From the NCBI RefSeq assembly GCF_964340395.1, contig NC_135565.1, positions 21,164,709 to 21,228,708 of the forward strand: 64,000 nt of DNA, read 5' to 3'. Positions within the stretch are counted from its first letter, which is position 1; each line of letters opens with the position of its first letter. Shown in pieces: positions 1 to 12,185 of this stretch. Under the pieces are notes generated by a model, which ran no database searches, was not told the DNA's origin, and worked only from the letters and a program-made list of their open reading frames with translations. Source of the stretch: Glandiceps talaboti. Taxonomy: Eukaryota; Hemichordata; Enteropneusta; Spengelidae. The position numbers were made by a program, and so were the translations under genes.

Positions 1-66
1 TGGCTGAAGGAATAAAAATATTGAGGAATAATAGAATAAAACCAATAATGTTTTTTATTTAAATCG

Positions 67-262
67 TGGAAAGTAATAATGTCAATTTTAAGCATTTTGA
101 CTCGTATTTCAAACACAGGAGAACCAGTGACATAGACACGTGTTGTTGTGATATAGATGCAAGTTGTTGTGACATAGAATGACCAGGGTATATTATATTC
201 CATATGTTTTGTTGAACCTGGCTCATGCATGGTATATAATGTACAGTATACAGCTACTAGTT
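67..262. repeat. Dispersed repeat A, copy 1
   Basis: This AT-rich segment is clearly similar to 60597-61045 on the same strand. Shared blocks include GACTCGTATTTC, GAACCAGTGACATAGACA, TGTGACATAGA and a distal block with ATATTCCATAT and CATGCATGGTATA. The copy here is uninterrupted, whereas the one at 60.6 kb carries an inserted LINE fragment. No coding capacity was recognised. The family is unknown. Confidence 0.6.
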
Positions 263-314
263 GTATGTGTATAAATAGTCAAGTTAGCTAATTCAGAATC
301 ATAAATGTTTAAAC

Positions 315-450
315 AATAATGTACGCCCTCCCAGCCCATAATGGACGAAAGCAAACTTTGAACGACATAATGGGCGAGGCGACAGCCGAGCCCATTATGG
401 AGTGCAAAGTTTGCTTGAGTCCGTTATGGACTGGGAGGGCATACATTATT
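315..450. mobile_element. Foldback (MITE-like) element with ~32-bp inverted ends
   Basis: The left end AATAATGTACGCCCTCCCAG is mirrored at 431-450 by CTGGGAGGGCATACATTATT. The pairing continues inward through CCATAATGGAC and GCAAACTTTG. Nearly the whole 136 bp can fold into one hairpin. It has no coding capacity and fits a non-autonomous DNA transposon. I could not define a convincing target-site duplication. Confidence 0.55.
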
Positions 451-866
451 GTTATTATTTTATAGTTTTGCCAATTCCAGTGAATTTGTAGACCGAGAAA
501 CGCAAAACAACATAATATACACAGCGCTGAACATCGTCTGCCATGTTCGGCCCGGAAGCTGAATACTAATCATAGCGACACACGTACGTACACGTACACA
601 CACATATACACTTCAATGAACTGCTGTGAAGACAAACTTGTTTCATGAATGCGTTGTATTTTTAAACAGTGGAAATGACAATCATAAGTAACAACATACA
701 TTTCGAAAAAATACCTAGTCGTACGAAGAAACAGAACAAATAAGCTTGTATTGTTATGCTCGTTCCGGGGCCGCAATGCCCAATAACGGAGTACATTATC
801 AGTAATAATGTACAGCGATGACGTCACAAAATTCACTGGAATTGGTAATGCTATAATATAATAATG
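444..866. mobile_element. Second inverted-repeat element abutting the 315-450 foldback
   Basis: The arm from 444 (CATTATT, ATTATTTTATAG, then CCAATTCCAGTGAATTT) is repeated in inverse orientation at about 820-866. The region between contains no recognisable gene; one ORF across 570-956 has no family resemblance. This may be a larger element of which 315-450 is one subterminal part. Confidence 0.45.
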
Positions 867-1078
867 AATAAGGTGCAATAACTTTTTGGGAAGCATAGAC
901 TGAAGTAAGAAAATTAAGTAATCTAATATATAGAATAATATGATATATTGTCTCATATTATAGAGACTGAATAGAGATTGAAATATGGAACTTATGAGAT
1001 TTTATAGAACCTCATGGAAATTTAACGCTAAAATATTCCATGAATGAAATTATGGTGCAGTTCATGTTCCGATCTAGA

Positions 1079-1359
1079 GATCTGACAATCAACCAGTAAG
1101 TTAAAGTTTAAGTTTTTTCGTCTGTTAATCAACCACTAAGGAGTACCCTCCTAAGTGTTTCAGTTACCCCATCTGTTAATCAGCCAATAAGGAGTACCCT
1201 TCTAAGTGTTTCAGTTATGCTATCCGTTAATTAGCCACTAAGGAGTACCCTTCTAAGTGTTTCAGTTACACCATCTGTTAATTAGCCAATAAGGAGTACC
1301 CTTCTAAGTGTTTCAGTTATGCTATCCGTTAATTAGCCACTAAGGAGTACCCTTCTAAG
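1079..1359. repeat. 51-bp minisatellite, about 4.7 full copies
   Basis: The unit carries GTTAATCAGCCAATAAGGAG, TACCC(T/C)TCTAAG and TGTTTCAGTTA. It repeats from 1121 to 1359, with a decayed extra copy starting near 1079. Two unit variants (CCAATAAGG and CCACTAAGG; TATGCTA and TACACCA) alternate, giving a 102-bp higher-order period. Confidence 0.85.
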
Positions 1360-1989
1360 CGGAATCACTACTGTACTCTTGATACTGTTTCTGTTGTACC
1401 AGTATTATCCACTTTTCAATTTTGATGGTGCTACATGAATCTCCATCTGCCAATATTTATGTACAATCACGTTTTTTTTTGGTATTTTATACCATATTAG
1501 CATAGAATTTGTTTTTTCGTGGAAGCTCGGATATTTTGATGACAGAATCAAGCCAACTTGATAAAGTGCAATAGTTTCATTTTACTTTCTGAAAGTAGAT
1601 TAACAAGTTATTTGGTGCTCACATCATATTAATAGTTAATTCCTCATTATTTGCAACATTATTTATGAATTTTACAGAAATAGTTGAGAAGGTGTAGGGA
1701 CCATTATGTATTATGAAAATATTGTGTACATGTATTTACATATGATGCCTTCGAAGTATACAATGAGTATTGATTCAAGAAGTAATTTATTTTACAGAAA
1801 GACACTTTTGGTTTAAATTTAGCCGCTGTATACAACTTTGGACCTTCAGTTTTGTTTTCTGATTGCAATTTAAGAAATGCTATTTTCTATTTGTGAACTT
1901 TATATGAAATAAAGAATATGTAAATCAAGCAAGTTGTGAGTGATGCATATTATTAGTTTAACCGAAACTTTCTGAAATATTTGTGGAGT

Positions 1990-2323
1990 TTGTGTGTGTG
2001 TATGCATATACATGTGTGTATGTACATGTATGTATATACGTGTATGTATGTACATGTGTGTATGTATAACGTGTATATGTACGTATATGTGTGTATATAT
2101 GTGTGTGCCTGTTATTGAAATGTATCCAAAGTTACACATGTATGTTTATGTGAAATCATTCTGAAGTTGTGTTCACTCTGAAATGTTTTAGGAGTTATGT
2201 ATTTTTGTGCTGAATATTACAATTTTCTCTGCATGTGTAATGATGATTTTATGTATGTATGTATGTATGTATATGTGTATGTATGTATGTATGTATGTAT
2301 GTATGTATGTATGTATGTATGTA

Positions 2324-2356
<33 letters not shown>

Positions 2357-2770
2357 ATGTATGTATGTGTGTGTGTGTATGTATGTATGTATGTATGTAT
2401 GTATGTATGTATGTATGTATATGTGTGTATGTATGTATGTATGTATGTATGTATGTATGTATGTATATGTGTGTATGTATGTGTATGTATGTATGTATGT
2501 ATGTATGTATGTATGTATATGTGTGTGTGTATGTATGTATGTATGTATATAAGTATGTATGTATGTGTGTGTATGTATGTACATATGTATATCTGTGTGT
2601 GTGTGATGTATGTATGTGAGTGTGCATGTGTATGTAGGTACATACATATGTATGTATGTACGTACGTATGTATGTATATACATGTATGTATGTATGTATG
2701 TATGTATGTATGTATGTATGCATATGTAGGTATGTATGTATATATGTATGTGTGTATGTATGTATGTGCT
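1990..2770. repeat. (GTAT)n / (GT)n compound microsatellite
   Basis: About 1990-2110 is a TG/TA-rich imperfect tract. Positions 2253-2770 are mostly the tetramer GTAT with interspersed (GT)n and a few ACGT variants. It is open in several frames on both strands only because the repeat contains few stops. It is not coding. Confidence 0.95.
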
Positions 2771-3023
2771 GTGTGAAGCTTATTTTAGTGTGAAATTCTG
2801 AAAGTATACCTACATACACAAGACATTTTCACATTGACAGTGGCAAGCAAAGAATGAGACAAAGAGACTAATTTGAAAAGTATCGTGATTACTTTATGTA
2901 ATTGCCATTGGAATTGATGCTGTCAACCAACATACACAGTTTTACAACTCAATCATCATCATAATCATACAATTCATTTTAATATGAAATCACACTAAAT
3001 CCTCAACTTATCATTGCAACTGA

Positions 3024-3303
3024 AGGACTCAAATTTAACTTTTTTCTTTGGTAGTCATAGTGGGCTACCAATTTCAGATATCGGTAGCCCAAGGATGGTG
3101 ACCAATAGTCCCATATTCTTGAACTGTAAACAGAGTTCCTCTATTTGAAATATGTGTGTTATTAAAATACTTTTGTGTCCATAAATCTTTCATCCTCGCA
3201 TAATCAGTGATAGTCTGAGTGGGCTACCAGCTGCAAATTATGGTAGCCCCATGACAAGAATTGGTAGTCTTTGGACATGGAACTCCTGTTGATCTTGAGC
3301 CCT
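3024..3303. repeat. Dispersed repeat B, copy 1 (minus orientation)
   Basis: About 280 bp that matches 28788-29072 in inverse orientation. Diagnostic shared blocks are GGTAGTC, GGGCTACCA, ATAATCAGTG, TTATGGTAGCCCCATGAC and a terminal GAGCCCT / AGGGCTTGA end. Internal GGTAGCC and GGCTACC blocks make it partly palindromic. The family is unknown and no ORF was found. Confidence 0.65.
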
Positions 3304-3319
3304 GAACTGTTACAGGTAA

Positions 3320-4034
3320 AACATCGAGGGATCGCCGAACGACTGTGCGTATCATTCACAATTTATGTTCCCTAAGAACAATTTAGATACTAAATAAGAA
3401 ACAGGCTTGCCACAGACCACTCAATACAAATATAAACAACATCATCCGACCCCAATCTGATTAAAATCTGATGTAGATGTCGGCTAATCGTTCATTGCTA
3501 TTTTACCTTCGTTATTTTGCCTGGATTGACCTTCATTGTACATGTTTACGTTTTTATCTTAATCACCTCCTATCTGATTAAAAACCGATGTAGATGTCGG
3601 CTAACTGTTTATTGCTATTTTACCTTTGTTATTTTGCCTGGATTGACCTTCATGGTACATGTTTATGTTTTTATCCTGATCGCCTTCTCTACATAGAGGA
3701 TCAGGATAAAAACGCGATAAACAGTTAGCCGACCTCTACATTGGATTTTAATCAGATTGCATCCGACCCCTACTGATACACAGACACATGCACACATCAT
3801 CCATGGAACAAACAAGCTATTGAAAGTTATTGCATTGCAGGCTCAGATTTTGACACATACATGTGTATTGATTCAAAGTTACAAGTGATATGTGTGTACA
3901 CATACAGTGCCTGCTTGTCGGCAGGAATGTGGTGTTGTTGTGGTCTGTGAGAAGCCTGTTTCTTATCTATCTAAATTGTTCTTGGGGAACATAAATTGTG
4001 AATGATATGCACAGTCCTTTGGCGATCCCTGTAA
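3320..4034. mobile_element. MITE family C, copy 1, interrupted by a second MITE
   Basis: The left terminal inverted repeat (AGGGATCGCCGAACG, GACTGTGCGTATCATTC, ATTTATGTTCCC, AAGAAACAGGCTTGCCACAG) is mirrored at about 3940-4030 (CTGTGAGAAGCCTG, AACATAAATTGTGAATGAT, CTTTGGCGATCCCT). The arms are about 100 bp. A second copy in the opposite internal orientation is at 35477-35925. The interval 3453-3759 is a separate nested element. No transposase was recognised. Confidence 0.75.
3453..3759. mobile_element. MITE family D, nested in family C
   Basis: The termini are CAATCTGATTAAAATC at both ends in inverse orientation. They are flanked by direct repeats CATCCGACCC at 3443-3452 and 3760-3769. The left half contains two tandem copies of an internal block (GATGTAGATGTCGGCTAA ... 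TTACCTT(C/T)GTTATTTTGCC). A partial copy lies at 18093-18225. The other family C copy at 35.5 kb has an uninterrupted site here, which supports insertion. Confidence 0.8.
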
Positions 4035-5575
4035 ATGATGTCTGTTTGTGTTCTCATTCTCTGTTAAATGAAGATATTATAGATAACTCTGTTCACACTG
4101 ATATGAAACATATCCTAACTAAACTGATTGTACCATATATAGGCATCACAATAGTTGAATGTTTATGCAAATGTGTGGAAAGTCTTCGAACAATCCTGAC
4201 TTGGTATAATGTTAGGAAAACCTACTGAAGGTCTTTTGAAACTGTGCTAAACATTCATATTTTTCCCAACTTGTAGTTTTTTTGTACAAGCAAATACCCC
4301 CCCCCCTCAGAAAGAGGATTAAACCTTAACATCTGGTGTGATTGTACTACTAATACCAGCTGTCTAATCACAAGGCCATCCTACATGAGGTGAGGTACAC
4401 AAACATCAAAGTTAAAGGATGTATACGTGTGAACCGAGCTTGTATAATTCAACTGTATGTTCTATTGAACCATATATGACAACATCGCAGATTTGTAACA
4501 TACTATGGAATAAGTTATTCTCACTTTTCATCATTTTGGCTAATATCTCATTTTCTATTCACAGAAAATAGTGGCAATGGTGCTGTGGCACAACTGACTA
4601 CATTGAATTTAATCAACTCCATGCTGTTACAAAATAACAGGCTATGAATCCTCTACACACTATCAGTAATATACGCCTGTGGTGTTAGAGCGCCCTCACC
4701 GACCAGAATGCGAAACATATCTTCTGAAATCAGTTTGGGAAGAGATTCCAGTAGAATTTAAGGAAATGCCAATTTCTTGAAAATGAAATGTTCCATAATA
4801 CATCTATTAAAGGAATCAATATTATCGTAAAAAAAACAACATTTTTTTATTGTCGATCAGAATTCAGGATTAGTAGTTTTGTATACTCAGTAGAATCGTG
4901 TATAGGTATACAGGCCTAGCTTTCTTGTATACATGGGAGTTGTAATGTTAATGTCTTTTACTTGAGAAAAGGTCCCCGACTTGTTTTAACTTTGAACAGT
5001 AAATTCTTTACTTGAGCAAGCTTAGATTGGTTTATTTCAATACAATACTAAGTTGAGGCTTTAGTGGTATGCTTTCATATACTATTACACTGCAAGATTA
5101 AAAACATAACACAGCATCTAAAAGGTTTGAATAACACTCATCTCTATCTGTTATACATTACTAAATCTCTAACTTAACTTCACACTACACCTCAGCCTTA
5201 CTTCCATACTTCACATAATACTACACCTCAGCCTTACTTTCATACATATTTCATACAATACACTTGGAAGTTAAAAATAATGTTTTCAGCATCTACATAC
5301 AATGTCAATTTCAACTTATTATAAATAGTCAGTTTTCAATTCTTGTGTCTTTCTAGATCAATCTGATTTTTTTTCTGGGTCGAACATTGAGCCTATAAAT
5401 GGCAACTATTTCTCAATGTCAGTGCTTGTATGTCATTCCTAAACAAAAATAACAGTAATTACACTGTTCTCTTTATTCTGATTCAAAACTTATGTATCAG
5501 ATAAGTTAGTTGCTTAATTTAATCTTTTGACCTTAATTTCTATTTGATCTGTCCTTTATATTACACATATCTACG
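4035..5575. other. Gene-less stretch
   Basis: I see no gene here. It holds a short C run near 4306, a 42-bp direct duplication with CTACACCTCAGCCTTACTT at about 5186-5247, and otherwise unique AT-rich DNA. Confidence 0.5.
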
Positions 5576-5687
5576 TAATCTGTAAGGTACGCCCTGGCGG
5601 GGCGCCCTCACACATCGGTAAACCCCTCCCATGTCGGGTGAGAGGAGGCTGGTGAGGGCAGAATGGCACGACGTATCTTACAGTCTA
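5576..5687. mobile_element. MITE family E, copy 1 (112 bp)
   Basis: The ends are TAATCTGTAAGGTACG and its inverse CGTATCTTACAGTCTA. The GC-rich interior (GGGGCGCCCTCAC, GTGAGGGCAG) is itself partly palindromic. It is flanked by ATATCTACG (5567-5575) and ATATCTATG (5688-5696), a 9-bp target duplication with one mismatch. A close copy is at 62044-62145. It is non-coding. Confidence 0.85.
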
Positions 5688-6029
5688 ATATCTATGTTGT
5701 CCTTTTGATTCACTAATGGCAGCAATTAAGGAACAATCATCATCATGTAATACAAAAGACGATCAAAGTTCATTAAACAACTAACGAGGTTGATGCTAAG
5801 ATTTTGACCAGAATGGGTACACTATTGTGGGTTTTAAAACACCCACATATGAAATTATATTTCAGAGTATTTGAAGAACTTCAATACTGAAAAGGACATT
5901 ACTTGATAAACTGAATGTAAATTAGCCACTCTTCAAAAAAGAGGCCCAAAAACCAACAAGTTGAGATGTTAACTTTCCTTTCACTATTTTGTGATTACCT
6001 CCTACAGAGACCAATCACATAATTACAGC

Positions 6030-6366
6030 TTAAGACATCAGACCATGGATGAATGGAACCTGTTACAAACAGGGTAAGTAAACAAATAAATTGGATTAAA
6101 AACACAGCAGAGACTTGTATTACATTTCATGGTTTGATGGGAACAGTTTTATGGCCTCTTTATGTGTACATGAAATGCCAGGGAAACTGGAAATCTGTTT
6201 GTGAAAATGAACTATTGTGTAAAGAGGCCATAAAACTGTTCTTATCAAATGATGGAATGTAATACAAGTCTCTGTACTTCCAACACACTATGCCAAGTGT
6301 TATTAATCTAATTCATTTGTTTACTTTCCCTGTTTTTAACAGGTTCGGTCCATCCATGGTCTGATG
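6030..6366. mobile_element. Large foldback element with ~150-bp arms
   Basis: The outer ends GACATCAGACCATGGATG and CATCCATGGTCTGATGTC are mirror images. The pairing continues through AACCTGTT, AACAGGG, AAGTAAACAAAT, AGAGACTTGTATTACATT and TTTTATGGCCTCTTTA to the centre near 6190. Almost the entire element is one long hairpin. The small ORF at 6053-6262 lies across the arms and is not a gene. Confidence 0.75.
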
Positions 6367-6681
6367 TCGGCAGTTGTACTTTCACAGACTTACTTAGTAC
6401 TTTATTATGGTTAGATCATTACCCCTTACCGGCTGATACCCATACATCTTGTATAGGTTACACAATGTATTATGCGAGGCTAATGAATAGTCAGATCTGA
6501 TAACTCATTAACATAAATTTGAATACCAAATTTACATGGATAATTAGCATAAATGAATACTAATTACTCACACATCTTGTATTGGCTATGCAGTGAATGA
6601 TCCAAGACAACAGATATTCCATATTCTTCTTTCATATCAAGTGATTGACAAACTTTGAATGAAAAACTCTCCAATAATTAC

Positions 6682-6721
6682 GCTAAATCTCAGACCACTT
6701 TTTCGTGGTCTGAGGCTAAAT
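6682..6721. repeat. 26-bp perfect hairpin flanked by GCTAAAT direct repeats
   Basis: CTCAGACCAC (6689-6698), loop TTTTTC, then GTGGTCTGAG (6705-6714). The hairpin is bracketed by identical GCTAAAT at 6682-6688 and 6715-6721. It looks like a tiny palindromic insertion with a 7-bp target duplication. Confidence 0.6.
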
Positions 6722-7165
6722 GAATGTCACTTAGTCTCATATATTTAGCACTAGATGAAAGTAATTACCATGAATATGAATAATGAATAAATTAGCCTCA
6801 CTCTGAGCACTAGATTGGACAGTCATGGGTTCTGTTAAATCATAAATCTTCATCTCATAAAAGTAGTAAAAAAACACTATCCTAAAAGTTATAGTAAGAA
6901 TGTACTAGACCCCCTATCTTAATACCTATTGGTGAAACTGACCACTGAGGGTCCACAACATGACAGTGTACTCCCTAGGCAATTAAAGAATTGTGAGTTA
7001 CTGATTTCCATAGAGTAATGGACACACTATATAACAATGCTTGTCATTGTTATGCAATTTCTTCATGCCTTGACCATCATTTTCTGGGGAAAACATGGAC
7101 TCGTCTCCCCCCAGTCCCATTTTATTCTCACCACTAGTGCTTCTGAGAAACGGGACACGTAAAGA

Positions 7166-7200
7166 CTGCCATTTTTGTCGATATCCGACAAAAATGGCAG
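7166..7200. repeat. 15-bp perfect inverted repeat
   Basis: CTGCCATTTTTGTCG (7166-7180), spacer ATATC, then CGACAAAAATGGCAG (7186-7200). It may be an insertion footprint, or a structured RNA element if transcribed. Its function is unknown. Confidence 0.7.
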
Positions 7201-7985
7201 ACTAACTACATTTTCAAATCACCTGACACTGAGGGCAGCAGATCAATTTAATGATGGTGGCCAATGTGCACTGTAGCAGGACACTATTAGGAAAGTCAAG
7301 CTTATTTGTTTGTGTTTTGTTTGTTGGATGACTTCAAACAGCCAATCTGATCTTACTTGAAGCCACAACATGAAAACCCTGTCTTACATTGATATTTGCT
7401 TGGGTGCTCATATATTCAATTTTCACTGGTTGGAATCGAAAGCCAATCAGATCAGCAGTTTGAAGGTGAAGGCATAGAATGACATTGGCCAATCAGACTG
7501 CTAGGAATTATAGCCAATGACAGCCATGTATAGATTAGCATTTACCTATCCTAGTCATGATTGGACAGGGAACCAGTCTACTTAGTCTAGGGAGAACTCT
7601 GCCCTCAAAGTCAGATGACACTTCAAGGGATTAGAAGATAGAAAACTTGCATTAAATAATAAAGCTTTGTTATACAAATTTTCCAAGACTAAACCATTAT
7701 CATCCGGGGAGAACACTGTCCTGTATGTGTGCCATTACATGAAAAGATGAAGCAATAGAAAACTATGGAGAAAAGAACAAATGACACAAGACTAAAAACT
7801 AAATGAAGCATCCATGAATATTAGGAAAAAATCTGAGAATGCCTTGTATTCAGCTCGCATGTACAAAATAAGAGCCAATAAAATATGTAAGTTGTCGTTA
7901 TGGTAACGGTAAAGACTTTGATTACTGTACATGAAATGACTTGGTCTCTAAATCTATACTTGACTACTTCTAATCTTGAAGACTT

Positions 7986-8119
7986 CTATGAAAAGAAATC
8001 ATTACTACCAGACTGGTGTTGTGCACTAGGTTGACTACCAAACTGGATTTGATGCTGCTGTAAAAGATAGCTGGTATCAGAATTGGATACCTGTGAACGA
8101 AATAAACATGGTCAGAATT

Positions 8120-8150
<31 letters not shown>

Positions 8151-8451
8151 TAATTAATCAGTCAGCCATCAATCAATCAATCAATCAATCAATTAATCAA
8201 TCAATCAATCAGCCATCAATCAATCAATCAACCAATCAATGTCAATCAACCAATCAATTATTTGTTTGATTGATTGATTGATAAATTAACCAATTTCAAT
8301 CAATTAATCATGTTAACCATTCAATCAATCAACCAACCCACAAATTGATCAATATATCTAACATCCAATCACTTGACCAGTCTATCTATAAATAAATGAA
8401 TCAATCAATCAATCAATCAATCAAATAACTTAACTCGTCAATCAACCAATT

Positions 8452-8484
<33 letters not shown>

Positions 8485-8548
8485 CTTAACCAGTCTATCT
8501 ATCTATAAATGAATCAATCAATCAATCAATCAATCAAATAATAACTTG

Positions 8549-8579
<31 letters not shown>

Positions 8580-11196
8580 CACACTCAACCAACCAACCAA
8601 CCAACCAATCAACCAATCAATCATACATCACTTTACCCCATCAATCTATAAATCAATCAATCAATCGACCACCCTAGCAATGTATCAGTCACTCAGTCAG
8701 TCAATCAGTCAGTCAAACATTGTTTTGGGTAACTTATTTTCTGATTCTTTTACCTGAAATATGGGTGCTCTAATGGGTGAATTAGGACATGTAGGTTCTT
8801 CTGTTGATGATGTTGTACTGGTATGATTCAAATCTGTAACACAAATCATACACATACATAAACAATGAAATGATGAACTTTGTACTTCTACATTTGATGG
8901 TAGCTACCTTAGTCTGTATATGGTAGCTATGTCAGCCTGTTTATGGTGCTGCCTTAGTCTGTTTGATGGCTGCTACCTTAGTCTGTATATGGTAGCTACC
9001 TTAGTCTGTATATGGTAGCTACCTTAGTCTGTTTATGGTAGCTACCTTAGTCTGTATATGGTGCTAGGGGTATACCACTATTCCACTTAATCTCTTAATA
9101 CCTTGCTTGTGACTAGAATTAGTCTGTTGATAATACAGTTTGAAAATCTTGACACATAATTGCCCAATCAGGTTGTGGGTTGTCGGATATGATCATTCTG
9201 TGGATGTGTCCAATACAGCGTTAAAGTCATTGTCAGTGAACACCTCAAATGAACTGATGTGTACATGAACACTTGCAGCTGAAATGGACAATGCTCTGCA
9301 TGTGTAAAGACTCTGGGTTCAATTAAATTCCTCCAATTTCTGCTATGTGGTCCATTGGGGAACACAAGGCTGTCTCTATTCCTTTCACCACCTTGACTGG
9401 GAACCACTGAGAGGTAATTTTTACAGTATTTTTGGTGATGCACGTACATGTACATGGAGACTGTTACACCTGGACTGTTACCAGCATTATTTTTTCATTA
9501 ATGTTAACAGGTGTCGATCTCAGGTGCATGTGTTCAGTTCATTTGAATGATCCTATGCAACATCCAACTAGTTGATTACACAACCTGATATTTGTATGTA
9601 TCCACACACTTATAATCACAGTACATAACATCATAATTAAGTATAGTTGTGTACGTCTTTCAATGGAAATCTTGCAAAGCTTTAGGTAAGACCTTCTAGC
9701 ACAGAGCCTGCAGGTGCCATGTTTGCTGGGCCTGGGTGACTCTGGGATAGCCTGTGGCCTGACTGGGAAAGCCTTGACAGTTCCACAGCAACGTGATATA
9801 GAGCGTGCAGTATAGCCCTGTCACGTAGTTCCAAACCCAAATGGATCTCTATAGCATTTGTGTTTGTTTGTTTGTGTGTATTTGTCTGCATAACAGAAAA
9901 TCGCTGGGAGGAATTCCCAGCACAAAAAAGACCTACTAACATGTACAGCCGGTAGCTGACCCACTTTTTACTTACCTATTTGGTTAATTGAATGACTTTG
10001 TGATTGAGATGCACCAAATGGATTCCTAACTGAACCATTAGGAATAGGTTCCTGTACAAACTCACTACCTAATGATGATAATTGTTGGGTTAAACCTAAC
10101 ATTCCACCTTCTGTCACTTCTATTATCACCCAAATAATTTCTAAAACAGAATGGAACAAAAAAAAGTAGTATAAGTACATGAAAGACATTATACAAAATA
10201 TGCTAATAATTCACATTTCTACATAGTTTTCCAAAATGACACAATTCAATGCTGATGCAAGGCATTTATGATTTCATATACACATAAGTGACAATATCTG
10301 TTAAGTACATAAAATATCTATTATGTGCAAATACAATGTATGTTAAATGCATATGCAATATCTGTTATGTACATACAAAATCATAAATGTATGTCATGTG
10401 CAATATCAGTATGTCTATTACTTGCACATGTATGCATGCATTTCTGTTATGTGCACATGTCTGTATGTCTGTTATGTGCACATGTCTGTATGTCTGTTAT
10501 GTGCACATGTCTGTATATCTGTTATGTGCACATGTCTGTATGTCTGTTATGTGCACACGTCTGTATATCTGTTATGTGCACATGTCTGTATATCTGTCAT
10601 GTGCACATGTCTGTATGTTTGTTATGTGCACATGTCTGTATATCTGTTATGTGCACATGTCTGTATGTCTGTTATGTGCACACGTCTGTATGTCTGTTAT
10701 GTGCACATGTCTGTATGTCTGTTATGTGCACATGTCTGTATGTCTGTTATGTGCACATGTCTGTATGTCTCTTATGTGCACAATATTATCATGATACAAT
10801 GTGTTCACAGCTTTGTCTGTGATTTATGTGCACATACACACATAACAGCTTTCAAAACAATACAATGCATCCATCATATTACATTCCAAGTTTGTTTGTA
10901 TGACTCTCACACTAGTTTGTAATGATTTAATGTGCATATACATAGTGATACAATGTGTACACTGCTGGCCTGCGATATTGGTATTGCATATAGTGATACA
11001 CATTGCAATACCGGATAAACATGGTTGAATTGATGGATGGTTGGTTGGCTAGATGGATGGATGGATGGATGCTTGGTTGGATGGATGGATGGTTGGTTGG
11101 TTGGTTAGATAGATGGCTGGATGGATCAATGGATGGACAGACAGTTAGTTGGTTAGTTGGTTGGACAGATAGATGGATGGACAGACTGACATGGCC

Positions 11197-11231
<35 letters not shown>

Positions 11232-12078
11232 TAAAATGAAAAGCTGCATACGTACCACCAAAATATTGACCCCCTCTTGTAACCATTCTCCATTGTCCTT
11301 GGAATATACCACAGGTAGATGGACTAATCATAGGTACACTAAGATCTGTAATTTGACCAGGGAATAGACTCTCTACTTGTATAGTATCTGCAGCACCTAA
11401 TTGGTGACCCGATGTAAATCTTAAACATAGTCCAATTGGCCACCTTTCATCCCCTAAGATAAAGACAAGGTTATACAGCTTTATTTTTTACCACAGAACA
11501 GAAATAAACACTATGAAAGTATTCTATTTTTACATTTCATGAGTTAAGGGGTCTTTAAACATGCCTAAATTTCTTATCCACAGTATCTCTTAATAAACCA
11601 GGAGTTAGGCAGACTTGATACACTGCTTATTCCTAATATGCTCAGCTTATAGTTTTTGTGTCCAAACAAGTACCCTTCAGTAGAGTGATGATTAACCTCC
11701 ATGTCTAAATAATTCATGAGTTAGGGGGTCTGAATATGTACCTACATTCTGTAAACTGCCTTTAAAAATCATATCTTAGGTGGTCTTAATAGTAAATACA
11801 TACCTGCATTTCTTATCCTCCATGTCTTAATAAATCTTGTGTTAGGTGGCACTGACTCCCCTTCCCCTATTGTAACATCTTTTTCAAGTGACATTGACGG
11901 AAGCTTTTCTTTGGGACATTCAAAATCATAATATGAACATATTGCAGCTTGGAGATTCCTGTAATAAAGTCATAAATGTTACTGATAGGACCACCAATAG
12001 ATCGGTACCTTTTATATGCAATCTTTTTCGTTGTGTAAAGAGCACTGAGATGTAGTGTAGTGCACTTATAAGAAATTA

Positions 12079-12119
<41 letters not shown>

Positions 12120-12145
12120 ATATTCCTAGGCTAATTCCCCCCCTT

Positions 12146-12185
<40 letters not shown>

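Larger units (their letters stand above)
6367..7985. other. Region downstream of ILRUN, possibly 3' UTR in part
   Basis: No coding region was recognised. Part of it is probably the ILRUN 3' UTR (minus strand), but I could not choose a polyadenylation site; minus-strand AATAAA occurs near 7118 and 6411. It contains two sharp hairpins, at 6689-6714 and 7166-7200, listed separately, and several CCAAT-like blocks around 7340-7510. Confidence 0.4.

Noticed and set aside
2188-2819. Long open frames on both strands rich in Thr-Tyr-Ile-His or Met-Tyr-Val-Cys
   Set aside because: They are translations of the (GTAT)n microsatellite. The same pattern recurs at 12.4, 42.8 and 51.7 kb with no gene context.
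6053-6262. 69-aa plus-strand ORF
   Set aside because: It lies inside the arms of the foldback element at 6030-6366.
9682-9942. Minus-strand 86-aa ORF in ILRUN intron 4 with an RLSQS stretch reminiscent of the ILRUN tail
   Set aside because: The frame stops before exon 4 can read into it, no clean acceptor/donor pair in phase was found, and the annotated exon 4 to exon 5 splice is in phase without it.
10325-10922. Three overlapping plus-strand ORFs of 135-191 aa
   Set aside because: The 25-bp minisatellite lacks stops in all frames; these are the same repeat read three ways.
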